NCBI RefSeq assembly: GCF_014042015.1
Contig: NZ_CP059493.1
Location: 2,046,001-2,110,000, forward strand
DNA length: 64,000 nt
Reading direction: 5' to 3'
Source: Actinotalea sp. JY-7876
Lineage (GTDB): Bacteria > Actinomycetota > Actinomycetes > Actinomycetales > Cellulomonadaceae
A program made the translations under genes and the position numbers. Every line of letters starts with the position of its first letter. Within the stretch, counting starts at the first letter, position 1. Positions 23,475-32,393 of the stretch are shown here, piece by piece. The notes beneath the pieces are model-generated. The model did not search any database. It was not told the DNA's origin and saw nothing but the letters and a program-made list of their open reading frames with translations.

Positions 23475-24391
23475 GACGTCGCCCCGACGGCCGCCGTGAG
23501 GGCCGGCACCACCTGGTAGAGGTCGCCGACGATGCCGTAGTCGCACTGGGCGAAGATCGGCGCGTCGCGGTCCGAGTTCACCGCGACGACGACGCCCGCG
23601 TCCCGCACGCCGACCATGTGCTGGAGCTGACCCGAGATGCCGACGGCCACGTACAGCGCGGGCGAGACGTGCTGGCCCGAGATGCCGATGTACCGCTCCT
23701 TGGCGAGCCAGTCGACGCCCTCGGCGAGGGGACGCGAGCACGCCAGCTCACCGCCGAGCGCGCGCGTGAGGTCCTCGATCAGCGCGACGTCCTCGCGGGC
23801 CTTGAGGCCGCGGCCGACCGCGACCACGGTCCGCGCGGCGCCCAGGTCGACGTCCGCCCGCTCCTTGGTGCGCACGTCGGTGATCGTGACGCCCGTCAGC
23901 GGCGCGACGGCCACCTCCTCGACGGGCGCCGCGGCACCGGCCTCGGCGACGGCGCCGGGACCGACGGCGAGCACGACGACGCCCTCGACGGCGCTGCGGT
24001 GCTCGCTGATGCCGCCGAGCACGCCGTGCGTGACGACGACCTGCTCGCCGGACTCGACGGCGGTGACACCCTGGAGCACCGGCGCGCCGACCCGGGCCGC
24101 GACGGCACCGAGCAGGGCACGCCCCGCGCCGGTGGTGGCGCCGACGACGCCGCGCGGTGCGGCCTCGGCGACGACGCGCGCCACCTCGGACGCGAGCGCC
24201 TCGACGGGCAGGCCGTCGGGCAGGGGAAGCCACAGGACGCGGTCGACGGCGGGGGCGACGGCGTCCGCGACCTCGCGGCGTCCGGCGACCACGGCGACGA
24301 CCTCGGTCGCGAGGGTGCGGGCCGTGGTGACGAGCCCGGTGACGGCCGGCTCGTCGGCGACGAGGACCAGGGCCTGGGTGGAGTTGCTCAT
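23471..24391 (-). CDS. fixB: Electron-transfer flavoprotein alpha subunit FixB
   Basis: A 306-residue ETF alpha subunit. The C-terminal FAD-binding region is clear: AARTVVAVGRGLKAREDVAL, CSRPLAEGVDW, YIGISGQHVSPALYVAVGIS, then HMVGVRDAGVVVAVNSDRDA and PIFAQCDYGIVGDLYQVVPA. It pairs with FixA. ATG 24391 is preferred over GTG 24403 because a GGAAG purine stretch lies just upstream; the difference is four residues. It begins 15 nt after fixA ends. Confidence 0.94.
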   Translation of the reverse strand: MSNSTQALVLVADEPAVTGLVTTARTLATEVVAVVAGRREVADAVAPAVDRVLWLPLPDGLPVEALASEVARVVAEAAPRGVVGATTGAGRALLGAVAARVGAPVLQGVTAVESGEQVVVTHGVLGGISEHRSAVEGVVVLAVGPGAVAEAGAAAPVEEVAVAPLTGVTITDVRTKERADVDLGAARTVVAVGRGLKAREDVALIEDLTRALGGELACSRPLAEGVDWLAKERYIGISGQHVSPALYVAVGISGQLQHMVGVRDAGVVVAVNSDRDAPIFAQCDYGIVGDLYQVVPALTAAVGATS

Positions 24392-24406
24392 GGTGACGCT
24401 CACTTC

Positions 24407-25183
24407 CTACAGGACGCCGGCCTGGCGCAGGGCGCCGACCAGCTCGGTGGCGGCGGCGGCCGGGTCGCTGCCGTCCAGGACGATGCCGCGGCGGTCGCCG
24501 GCGGCCGGGCGGGCGGTGCCCACGGTGGTGACGACGGTGCCGGGGGCCGGCACGTCGAGCTCGGCGAGCGGCAGCACCTGGACGGGCTTCTTGGCGGCGC
24601 CGAGGATGTCCTTCATGCCCGGGACCCGCGGCACGACGGCGTCCGTCGTGGTCGCGAGCACGGCCGGACCGCTCACCGCGAGGGTCACGACGCCGGCCGG
24701 CGCCTCGCGCTCGACGACGAGGCCGCCGTCCTGCGGCACGACCGACGAGACGGACGTCAGCCCGAGCCAGCCGAGGTGCCCGGCGAGCGTCATGGGGACC
24801 TGACCGGCGGCGACGTCGATCGACGAGTCGCCCGTCAGGACGACGCGGACGTCGCCGAGGCTGCGGACCGCCGCGGCGAGCACCGCCGCGAGGCGGGTGC
24901 CGTCGGCGCCGGCCAGGGCGTCGTCGGCCACGACCACGAGCCGGTCCAGGCCGCGCGAGAGCGCGGCCTTGCGGCCGAGCGGGGTGTCGATGGACGCGTC
25001 GCCGACGGTGAGGCCGACCACCTCGTCACCGGTGGTGTCGGCGAGCGCGCGGGCGAGCTCGAAGGCGACGGGGTCGTACTCGCTGACCGAGGCCTTGGCG
25101 CGGCTCGGGTCGACGGTGCCGTCGGGGCGGACCTCGACGTGCTGGGGGTTGGGCGCCCACTTGTAGGCGACGACGATCTTCAT
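24407..25183 (-). CDS. fixA: Electron-transfer flavoprotein beta subunit FixA
   Basis: A 258-residue ETF beta subunit. MKIVVAYKWAPNPQHVEV and the acidic SEYDPVAFELARALAD segment are typical of the FixA/YdiQ group. The family signature near the C-terminus is VPRVPGMKDILGAAKKPVQV. The ATG follows CGAGGAG. It is downstream of the acyl-CoA dehydrogenase gene with 40 nt between. FixAB belongs to the ETF branch that can act in electron bifurcation, but the critical bifurcating behaviour cannot be read from sequence here. Confidence 0.94.
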   Translation of the reverse strand: MKIVVAYKWAPNPQHVEVRPDGTVDPSRAKASVSEYDPVAFELARALADTTGDEVVGLTVGDASIDTPLGRKAALSRGLDRLVVVADDALAGADGTRLAAVLAAAVRSLGDVRVVLTGDSSIDVAAGQVPMTLAGHLGWLGLTSVSSVVPQDGGLVVEREAPAGVVTLAVSGPAVLATTTDAVVPRVPGMKDILGAAKKPVQVLPLAELDVPAPGTVVTTVGTARPAAGDRRGIVLDGSDPAAAATELVGALRQAGVL

Positions 25184-25223
25184 GGGGTTCTCCTCGGGAG
25201 GTGGCTGTGGCGGGCGCGGTGCG

Positions 25224-26366
25224 TCAGCTGTGGTCCTTGACGATCTGCCGGCCGGCGATGTGGACCATGATCTCGTCGGTGCCGCCGCCGAAGCGGTGTC
25301 CGCGCAGGTCGCGCCACAGGCGCGAGACGCGGGTGCCGACGGTCACGCCGACGCCGCCGAAGATCTGCATCGCCTCGTCGGCCACCTCGAAGGCGGCCAT
25401 CGCGGCGTAGCGCTTGCACAGCGCGCCCTGGCTCTTGAGCGGCAGCTCCTGGTCGACCATCCACGCCGTCTTGTAGACGAGGTTGCGGATGTTCTCGAGC
25501 TTGATCGCCATGTCGGTGAGCTTGAGCTGGATCAGCTGGAAGGAACCGATCGGGACGCCGAACTGCACGCGCTGCGCGGCGTAGGTGGCGGCGTCGTCGA
25601 AGGCGCACTGCGCCATGCCGAGGCAGTTGGCGGCGATGACGAGCCGCTCGAGCTCGAAGTTGCGCATGAGCTGCTTGAAGCCGTTGCCCTTGACCCCGAC
25701 CAGGCAGCTCTCCGGCAGCGTGACGTCGTCGAGGAAGATCTCGCACGAGTCCGAGATGTGCCAGACGATCTTGTCCAGGCGGTTCGTGGTGACGCCCGGG
25801 GCGTCCATCGGCACGAGGTACATCGAGATGGCCTTGCGGCGGTCCTCGACCTCGGGGTTCTTCGCCATGAGCAGCAGGTAGCGCGACTGCAGCGCGTTGG
25901 TGATGAGGGTCTTGGTGCCGTTGAAGGTCACCATCCCGTCGTGGTGCACGGCCGTCGTGGCCATCGCCGCGTTGTCCGAGCCGGCGCCGGGCTCGGTGAA
26001 GCCGAGCGCGAAGGGCACGTCGCCGGCGGCGAGGAGCCCGAGGATCTCCTGCTGCTGCTCGTGCGAGCCGAACTCCAGGATGTCCATCGCCTGGAGCAGC
26101 TCGAGGCCGTAGCCGTTGTTCAGCCCCTGCCGCGCGACCCGCTCGGCGAGCATCACGAGCGTCAGCGCGTCGCTGGGCGTGCCGCCGAACTCCTCGGGGA
26201 AGCCGAGCGAGCCGAAGCCGGCCTCGTTCATCGCCTTGCGGAACGACGTCGGCGGCTGGTGCGTGAGGTCGAGGTCGGCGATGTACGACTCGGGGCACTC
26301 GCGCTCGAGCAGCTCGTCGAGGCTCTCCAGGAGCAGCTGCTGCTCGTCCGTCAGGCCGAAGTCCAT
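25224..26366 (-). CDS. Acyl-CoA dehydrogenase, CaiA/YdiO-like
   Basis: A 380-residue flavin acyl-CoA dehydrogenase, the length of E. coli CaiA and close to YdiO. Motifs are FGLTDEQQLLLESLDELLER at the start, GFTEPGAGSDNAAM in the FAD/substrate loop, AAQRVQFGVPIGSFQLIQLK and the C-terminal QIFGGVGVTVG and FGGGTDEIMVHIAGRQIVKD. It leads the minus-strand fixABCX operon, which would supply or accept its electrons. In the related systems the enzyme reduces an enoyl-CoA. The exact substrate is unknown; crotonobetainyl-CoA is not specifically supported because no caiB, caiC or caiT homologue is adjacent. GGAGAGGGA precedes the ATG. Confidence 0.92.
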   Translation of the reverse strand: MDFGLTDEQQLLLESLDELLERECPESYIADLDLTHQPPTSFRKAMNEAGFGSLGFPEEFGGTPSDALTLVMLAERVARQGLNNGYGLELLQAMDILEFGSHEQQQEILGLLAAGDVPFALGFTEPGAGSDNAAMATTAVHHDGMVTFNGTKTLITNALQSRYLLLMAKNPEVEDRRKAISMYLVPMDAPGVTTNRLDKIVWHISDSCEIFLDDVTLPESCLVGVKGNGFKQLMRNFELERLVIAANCLGMAQCAFDDAATYAAQRVQFGVPIGSFQLIQLKLTDMAIKLENIRNLVYKTAWMVDQELPLKSQGALCKRYAAMAAFEVADEAMQIFGGVGVTVGTRVSRLWRDLRGHRFGGGTDEIMVHIAGRQIVKDHS

Positions 26367-26469
26367 GGGTGTCCCTCTCCAAGTCCCAGGGGCGCCCGTT
26401 CGATCCGCGCCCGGCCGCCGTCGTGGCGTCCGGAGCCATCGTCGGCCGCTGCCCCCCACCACTTCTCAG

Positions 26470-26479
26470 GACAATGGTC
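26470..26479. promoter_or_regulatory. GACAATGGTC dyad in the acyl-CoA module divergent promoter region
   Basis: GGAC-AATG-GTCC lies between the divergent dehydrogenase and CoA-transferase operons. The same central 10-mer, with compensating flanks (CGAC-AATG-GTCG), occurs upstream of aceE at 58469-58478. It may be a shared operator or -10 region on either strand. The 194-bp region holds no gene. Confidence 0.4.
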
Positions 26480-26560
26480 CCGTTTACCGACGCAGCCCGT
26501 CCGGAAAAGTACGGAGCGTTCGGCGGACCTCCGTCGACCGTTCCGAGGAAGGGACACGAC

Positions 26561-28180
26561 GTGGCACACGTCATCACCGCGGCCGAGGCCGCAGAGCTCG
26601 TCGCCGACGGCGACACCGTCGCACTGAGCGGGTTCGGCCTGGCCTGCGTCAACGAGGAGACGCTCGCCGCCGTCGAGCAGCGCTTCCTCGCCACGGGCGC
26701 CCCGCGCGCCCTGACGGTCATGCACGCGAGCGCCGTCGGCAACCGCCGCGACAAGGGCATGAGCCACTGGGGCCACGAGGGCCTGCTCAAGCGCTGGATC
26801 GGCGGGATCGCGATCGCGTCGCCGAAGCTCGCGGCCCTCATCGAGGCCGACGGGTGCGAGGCGTACAACCTCCCCCAGGGCGTCATCACGCAGCTCTACC
26901 GGGAGATCGCGGCCAAGCGCCCCGGCGTGATCACCAAGGTCGGCCTCGGCACGTTCGTCGACCCCCGGGTCGAGGGCGCGCGCATGTCGCCCTCCTCGGT
27001 CGACGACCTCGTCCAGGTGGTCGAGCTCGCCGGTGAGGAGTGGCTCTTCTACCCCTCGTTCCCCGTGAACGTCGCGCTGATCCGCGGCACCGTGGCCGAC
27101 GAGGACGGCAACCTCACGCTCACGCACGAGGGCCTCAAGATGGAGGTCCTGCCCATCGCGCAGGCGGCGCACAACAGCGGTGGCATCGTCATCGCCCAGG
27201 TCGAGTCGATCGCCAAGGCCGGCTCGCTGGACCCGAACGACGTCAAGGTCCCGGGCATCCTCGTGGACTACCTGGTCGTCTCCTCCCCGGAGAACCACTT
27301 CCAGACCGAGAACACCCACTACAACCCGTCGTTCTCCGGCCAGCTGCGCGTCCCGCTCTCGGGCGTCGCGCCGCTCGCGCTGTCCGAGCGCAAGGTCATC
27401 GCGCGACGCTGCGCGATGGAGCTGCGTCCCGGCACCGTGCTCAACCTCGGCGTGGGCATCCCCGCCGACGTCGGCGTCGTGGTGGCGGAGGAGGGCCTCA
27501 GCGACCAGATCATGCTGACCACCGAGGCCGGCGCCGTCGGCGGCGTGCCCGCCGGGCTCAAGGACTTCGGGCACGCGTACAACCCCCAGGCCCTGGTCGA
27601 CATGCACGCGCAGTTCGACTTCTACGACGGCGGCGGCCTCGACGTGGCGGTCCTCGGGCTCGCCCAGACCGACGCCGTCGGCAACGTCAACGTGTCGAAG
27701 TTCGGCTCGCGCGTCGCCGGCTGCGGCGGCTTCATCAACATCTGCCAGTCGGCCAAGACCCTGGTCTTCGCGGGGACGTTCACCGCGGGCGGGCTCGACG
27801 TCGAGGTCGCGGACGGCGCGGTGAGCATCCGCACCGAGGGCCGGGCCCACAAGTTCCTCGGCCAGGTCGAGCAGATCACGTTCAGCGGCCCGTTCTCGGC
27901 GCAGCGCGGTCAGCGCGTCCTCTACGTCACCGAGCGCGTCGTCTTCGAGCTGGTCGACGGCGTCATGACCGTCATCGAGGTCGCGCCCGGCGTGGACCTG
28001 CAGACCGACGTCCTGGACCAGATGGACTTCGTCCCGGCCGTGTCCCCGGACCTGCGGCAGATGCCGGCCGAGCTCTTCCACGAGACCTGGGGCGGCCTGG
28101 CTGCCCACGTGAGCGGTACCCCCGTCCCGCAGTACCCCTCCGCGCCGGCGCCGACGCCCGCGCTCGTCGGAAAGGCCTGA
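26561..28180 (+). CDS. Class I acyl-CoA:acetate CoA-transferase, YdiF-like (fused subunits)
   Basis: A 539-residue CoA-transferase in which both halves are joined, as in E. coli YdiF and propionate CoA-transferases. The first half has VALSGFGLACVNEETLAAVE and the anion-hole-like IVDPRVEG-type FVDPRVEGARMS. In the second half the active-site glutamate is in LTTEAGAVGGVPAG, which forms the CoA thioester. CGGFINICQSAKTLVFAGTF and the EQITFSGPFSAQRGQRVLYV segment are typical. The GTG at 26561 follows GAGGAAGGGA. It starts the plus-strand operon, divergent from the acyl-CoA dehydrogenase. It probably activates a carboxylic acid using acetyl-CoA or recycles CoA. Confidence 0.92.
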   Translation: MAHVITAAEAAELVADGDTVALSGFGLACVNEETLAAVEQRFLATGAPRALTVMHASAVGNRRDKGMSHWGHEGLLKRWIGGIAIASPKLAALIEADGCEAYNLPQGVITQLYREIAAKRPGVITKVGLGTFVDPRVEGARMSPSSVDDLVQVVELAGEEWLFYPSFPVNVALIRGTVADEDGNLTLTHEGLKMEVLPIAQAAHNSGGIVIAQVESIAKAGSLDPNDVKVPGILVDYLVVSSPENHFQTENTHYNPSFSGQLRVPLSGVAPLALSERKVIARRCAMELRPGTVLNLGVGIPADVGVVVAEEGLSDQIMLTTEAGAVGGVPAGLKDFGHAYNPQALVDMHAQFDFYDGGGLDVAVLGLAQTDAVGNVNVSKFGSRVAGCGGFINICQSAKTLVFAGTFTAGGLDVEVADGAVSIRTEGRAHKFLGQVEQITFSGPFSAQRGQRVLYVTERVVFELVDGVMTVIEVAPGVDLQTDVLDQMDFVPAVSPDLRQMPAELFHETWGGLAAHVSGTPVPQYPSAPAPTPALVGKA

Positions 28181-28181
28181 C

Positions 28182-29453
28182 ATGTCCCGGACAGCCACGC
28201 CCACCATCAACCGGTGGGCCGTGCTCTGGGGATCCGTCGCGATCCTCATGTGCACGGGCGCGATCTACTCGTTCTCCGTCTTCGCCGGGCCGCTGAGCGG
28301 CCTGCGCGGCTGGACGATGCCCGAGGTGATGATGGCGTTCACCATCAACGCCGCGATCGGCCCGATCCCGATGATCCTGGGCGGGTGGATCGTCGACAAG
28401 GGCGGCGCCCGCGTCTCGATCCTCGTCGGCGGCCTCATGTTCGCGGCGGGCTTCATGCTCACCGGCATCTCGACGACGACCACGATGCTCTACCTGAGCT
28501 ACGGCGTCCTCGCGGGCCTCGGGCAGGGCCTGGCCTACTCGGGCTGCCTGAACAACACGATGAAGCTCTTCCCGGACAAGCGCGGGCTCGCGGCCGGACT
28601 CATCACCGGCGGCATGGGCGCCGCCTCGGTGATCGCCGCCCCGGCGGCCCAGGCGATCATCAAGGGATCGGGCGTCACGACGGCGTTCGTCGCGATGGGC
28701 GCCGTGTACGCCGTCGTCGTCGTGGTCGCCGCGCTCTTCCTGCGGGCCGCGCCCGTGGGCTACACCCCGGCCGGCTGGACACCGCCGGCGGGTGCCGGCG
28801 GCCAGGTGAACCTGCCGTGGACCGGCATGGTGCGCACGCCCGCGTTCGTCCTCATCTTCCTGATGATGGGTGTCGGCGCGTTCTCCGGGCTCATGATCGC
28901 CTCGCAGGCCTCCGGCATCGGCCAGAGCGCGATGTTCGGCCTGAGCGCCACCACCGCGGCCGTGTTCGTGTCGATCTACGCCGCCTGCAACATGCTCGGT
29001 CGCATCGTCTGGGGCGCGGTCTCCGACCGCCTCGGCTACACGACCGGCCTGATGCTGATCTACACGGTCGTCGGCCTGTCGATGCTCGTGCTGGTCACCG
29101 TGTCCTCCACGGTCGGCTTCGCGATCGGCATCATCGGCCTGGGCCTGTGCTTCGGCGGTGTCATGGGCATCTTCCCGGCGCTGACCATGAAGAACTTCGG
29201 TCCCAGGTTCCAGGGCATCAACTACGGGATCGTGTTCACGGCGTACTCGGTCGCCGCGTTCTTCGCCCCGCGGATCGCCGCGAGCATGGGCGCGGAGGGC
29301 GACTACACCAAGCCGTTCATCATCGCGATCGCGCTCGCGGTCGTCGGCCTGCTGCTCACGCTCGTGCTGGTCCGCGTGAGCCGCCGTCCGGCGACGCCGA
29401 CGGACACGCCTGCCACCCCGGCGGACCGCGCTCCGGCGGCGACGGGAGCCTGA
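28182..29453 (+). CDS. MFS transporter, oxalate:formate antiporter (OFA)-like
   Basis: A 423-residue carrier with 12 predicted membrane segments. The N-terminus NRWAVLWGSVAILMCTGAIY followed by FSVFAGPL is characteristic of the OFA family, as is GWIVDKGGARVSIL between helices 2 and 3. The second half contains NMLGRIVWGAVSDRLGYTTG, the equivalent loop. It starts 1 nt after the CoA-transferase stop, so it likely imports or exchanges the carboxylate handled by that enzyme. The tail is Thr/Ala/Pro-rich. Oxalate is not implied; the family carries various monocarboxylates and dicarboxylates. Confidence 0.9.
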   Translation: MSRTATPTINRWAVLWGSVAILMCTGAIYSFSVFAGPLSGLRGWTMPEVMMAFTINAAIGPIPMILGGWIVDKGGARVSILVGGLMFAAGFMLTGISTTTTMLYLSYGVLAGLGQGLAYSGCLNNTMKLFPDKRGLAAGLITGGMGAASVIAAPAAQAIIKGSGVTTAFVAMGAVYAVVVVVAALFLRAAPVGYTPAGWTPPAGAGGQVNLPWTGMVRTPAFVLIFLMMGVGAFSGLMIASQASGIGQSAMFGLSATTAAVFVSIYAACNMLGRIVWGAVSDRLGYTTGLMLIYTVVGLSMLVLVTVSSTVGFAIGIIGLGLCFGGVMGIFPALTMKNFGPRFQGINYGIVFTAYSVAAFFAPRIAASMGAEGDYTKPFIIAIALAVVGLLLTLVLVRVSRRPATPTDTPATPADRAPAATGA

Positions 29454-29566
29454 CCTGTCCGGCGCCGGCCGTCCTCCCACGGCCGGCGCCGGCACCCAGC
29501 TCCGCGGTGCGCGGCGGGATCCCAGGCCCGCCGCGTACCGCGGTCACCACGAGAGGCAGTGAGCAC

Positions 29567-31273
29567 GTGGACGTGGACCTCAGCCCCGCCGCCGCGTTCG
29601 CGCACGCCGCGTACCGCGCGCCGGGCGCCACGAGCGTCGTCGACGAGGACGCGCGGTGGACCGCGAGGCAGGTGGCGGCGGCCGCCGCCGCCCTGGCGGG
29701 CGAGCTGACGGCGGCCGGGGTACGCCCCGGGGACCGGGTCGCGCACGCCGGGCGCAACAGCGTCGAGCTGCTCGTCACCCTCCTCGCGAGCGCGCACGCG
29801 GGGGCGGTGTTCGTCCCGCTCGGCTTCCGGCTCTCCGCGGCGGAAGCCGGTGCGCTGCTCGACCACGCCGAGCCGTCCGCCCTCCTGGTGGACCACGACC
29901 TCGCGGACGTCTACCGCGACGTCGCCCACGCACGACCCGGCCTGAGCCTCGTCCCGCACGGCCACGCGACGCCCCGCGCCCTCGGTGCCGACGCCGACGC
30001 GCACCCCTACGGCGAGCCCACGCGCTGCGCCCCGGACGACCTGGCCGTCCTCATCTACACCTCCGGCACCTCCGGCCGGCCCAAGGGCGTGCAGCTCACC
30101 CATGGCAACCTGTGGTGGAGCGCGCGCAACATCGACGCGACCTTCGACACGCGCGCGGACGACGTCGCCCTCGCCGTGGCGCCGATGTCCCACATCGGGG
30201 GCCTCAACGCCTTCGTCCTGCGCACGCTGGTCCGCGGGGGCACCGTCCTGTCCCGCCGGGCGTTCGACGCGGAGCGCTCGCTCGCGGACCTCGTCGGCGG
30301 CGCCACCACGGTGTTCGGGGTGCCCGCGATGTTCGGGGCGATCACCCGGTGCCCCGGGTTCGAGGTCGCGGACCTCTCCGGTGTCCGGGCGGCGATCGTC
30401 GCCGGCGCGCCGGTGCCGCCGGCGCTCGTGCGGACCTTCGCGGCGCGCGGCATGCACCTGCAGCAGTCGTGGGGCATGAGCGAGACCGGGCCGGGAGCCA
30501 CCTACCTGCCGCAGCGCTGGACCACCGCCAAGGCGGGCTCCGCCGGCCTCCCGCTGCCGTGGACGACGCTGCGCCTGGCGGACCCGGTGAGCGGCGCCGT
30601 CACGCCCGTCACCGCCGGCGCGACCGGCGCGGCCGGCGCGGCCGCCACGGCCGCCACGGCCGCCCCCGCGACGTGCGTGGGCGACGACGACGTCCGCGCC
30701 CGCTCGGCCGCCGTCGTCGCCGCCGGCGAGATCCAGGTCCGCGGCCCGAACGTCACGCCCGGGTACTGGCGGGACCCGGAGACGACGCGTGCCGCGTTCA
30801 CCGACGACGGGTGGCTGCGCACCGGTGACCTGGCCACCCTCGACCCGGACGGCTGCGTGACGGTGGTCGGGCGCCTCAGCGAGGTCATCAACACGGGCGG
30901 CGAGAAGGTCTTCCCCTGCGAGGTCGAGCGCGCCGTCTCGGAGCTGGCGACCCGGGAGGGCGTCGACGACCTCGCCGTCGTCGGCGTGCCCGACCCGCGG
31001 TGGGGCGAGACCATCGTGCTCGCCGTCGAGGGACCGGGGCCGCTCCCCGCGCTCGACGAGGTCCGCGCTCTGGGCGCCCTGACCCTCGCCCGGCACAAGC
31101 TGCCCACCGCCGTCGTCGGCGTCGCGACGCTGCCCCGCAAGGCGACGGGCAAGGTGGACCGCACGGCCCTGCGCGGCCTGGCCGTCGCCGCGACCACGGC
31201 GCCTGCCGCGACCACGGCCGCCGGGACCGAGCCCGTCCCCGCCGCGACGGCACCTGCCGCGCCCATGGCCTGA
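29567..31273 (+). CDS. AMP-forming acyl-CoA synthetase
   Basis: A 568-residue member of the ANL family that activates a carboxylic acid to acyl-CoA with ATP. The P-loop-like motif is VLIYTSGTSGRPKGVQLTHG. SWGMSETGPGATYLP is the A5 motif; TGDLATLDPDGCVTVVGRLS is A7-A8; LPRKATGKVDR carries the catalytic lysine. A low-complexity Ala/Thr insert of about 40 residues near position 345-385 interrupts the region before A7, and the C-terminus adds a 30-residue Ala/Thr/Pro tail; both are odd for the family. It is the third gene of the CoA-transferase operon and corresponds in position to fadK (ydiD) of the enteric ydi cluster. GTG 29567 follows GAGAGG. Confidence 0.9.
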   Translation: MDVDLSPAAAFAHAAYRAPGATSVVDEDARWTARQVAAAAAALAGELTAAGVRPGDRVAHAGRNSVELLVTLLASAHAGAVFVPLGFRLSAAEAGALLDHAEPSALLVDHDLADVYRDVAHARPGLSLVPHGHATPRALGADADAHPYGEPTRCAPDDLAVLIYTSGTSGRPKGVQLTHGNLWWSARNIDATFDTRADDVALAVAPMSHIGGLNAFVLRTLVRGGTVLSRRAFDAERSLADLVGGATTVFGVPAMFGAITRCPGFEVADLSGVRAAIVAGAPVPPALVRTFAARGMHLQQSWGMSETGPGATYLPQRWTTAKAGSAGLPLPWTTLRLADPVSGAVTPVTAGATGAAGAAATAATAAPATCVGDDDVRARSAAVVAAGEIQVRGPNVTPGYWRDPETTRAAFTDDGWLRTGDLATLDPDGCVTVVGRLSEVINTGGEKVFPCEVERAVSELATREGVDDLAVVGVPDPRWGETIVLAVEGPGPLPALDEVRALGALTLARHKLPTAVVGVATLPRKATGKVDRTALRGLAVAATTAPAATTAAGTEPVPAATAPAAPMA

Positions 31274-31355
31274 GGCGCGCCGCGCCGCGCCGGCCCGATG
31301 AGCCGAGCACCCGTCGCGCCCGCGACGCGAGGGCGTAGCACCCCCGGGTCCCTCC

Positions 31356-32393
31356 TCAGGAGCGGGCGCGGGTCCAGGCGAGGAGGCGCTCGACCGGCCA
31401 CGTCGTGACCACGCGGTCGACGTCGACGCCGTGCGCGGCCAGCCGGTCGCAGCCGTCGACGAGCCAGTCCAGCTGGCCCGGGGCGTGCGCGTCGGAGTCG
31501 ATGCTGAACAGGCACCCGGCCTCGGCCGCGACCGCGATGAGGTCGTCCGGCGGGTCCTGCCGGTCCGGGCGGCTGTTCACCTCGACGGCCACGCCGTGCT
31601 CGGCGCAGGCGGCGAACACGGCGGCGGCGTCGAACTCGGACTGCGGCCGCTCCTTGCCGCGCACGCGCCGCCCGGTGCAGTGCCCCAGCACGTCGGTGCG
31701 CGGGTCGCTGACGGCCGCGACCATGCGCCGCGTCATGGCCGCGCGCTCCATCCGGAGCTTGGAGTGCACGGACGCCACGACGACGTCGAGCTCGTGCAGC
31801 AGCGCCGGCTCCTGGTCGAGCGTCCCTTCGTCGAGGATGTCGCACTCGATGCCCGTCAGGAGGCGGAACGGCGCGAGCACGCGGTTCATCTGCCCGATGC
31901 GCTCGACCTGCCGCCGCAGGCGCGAGGCCGAGAGCCCGTTGGCCACCGTGAGCCGCGGTGAGTGGTCGGTGATCGCGAGGTACTCGTGGCCGATCTCGAC
32001 CGCCGCGAGCGCCATCGCCTGCACGGGCGCGCCGCCGTCGCTGGAGTCCGTGTGGGAGTGCAGGTCGCCGCGCACCGCGTCCCGCAGCGCCTGGCCCGCC
32101 GGGGTCGCCGCCCGCAGGCGCTCGCCCAGCTCGCGCTCGAGGTCCGCCAGCACGCCCGGTACCTCGCCGTGCACGACGGCGGCGATGACCTCCGCCGTGC
32201 GCTCCCCCACCCCCGGCAGCTGCTGCCAGGCGCCGTCGGCCGTGCGCGCGCGCCACTCGGCGTCCTCGAGCGCCGCGACGGCGTCGCCGGCGCCGCGGTA
32301 GGCGCGCGAGCGGTACTCAGACGCCTGCTGCCGCTCGAGCAGGAAGGCGATCCGGTGCAGCGTCCCGACGACGTCGTCCCGCGCCACGCTCAC
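31356..32393 (-). CDS. PHP-domain protein with PolX-like helix-hairpin-helix N-terminus
   Basis: A 345-residue protein. The N-terminal 95 residues resemble the 8-kDa/HhH part of family X polymerases: RIAFLLERQQASEYRSRAYR and LPGVGERTAEVIAAVVHG. The C-terminal part is a PHP metallo-phosphoesterase with GDLHSHTDSSDGGAPVQAMA, YLAITDHSPRL, VVASVHSKLRM, VEVNSRPDRQDPP and FSIDSDAH, giving the expected His/Asp metal ligands. The polymerase palm present in bacterial PolX is absent. The GTG at 32393 overlaps the ku stop by 4 nt. It is therefore made together with Ku and may trim DNA ends; this role is inferred. Confidence 0.82.
   Translation of the reverse strand: MSVARDDVVGTLHRIAFLLERQQASEYRSRAYRGAGDAVAALEDAEWRARTADGAWQQLPGVGERTAEVIAAVVHGEVPGVLADLERELGERLRAATPAGQALRDAVRGDLHSHTDSSDGGAPVQAMALAAVEIGHEYLAITDHSPRLTVANGLSASRLRRQVERIGQMNRVLAPFRLLTGIECDILDEGTLDQEPALLHELDVVVASVHSKLRMERAAMTRRMVAAVSDPRTDVLGHCTGRRVRGKERPQSEFDAAAVFAACAEHGVAVEVNSRPDRQDPPDDLIAVAAEAGCLFSIDSDAHAPGQLDWLVDGCDRLAAHGVDVDRVVTTWPVERLLAWTRARS

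Noticed and set aside
25224-26366. Naming the dehydrogenase operon as carnitine metabolism (cai)
   Set aside because: No CaiB CoA-transferase of the class III type, CaiC, CaiD or CaiT carrier is present. The neighbouring class I CoA-transferase and OFA carrier fit a ydi-like module better.
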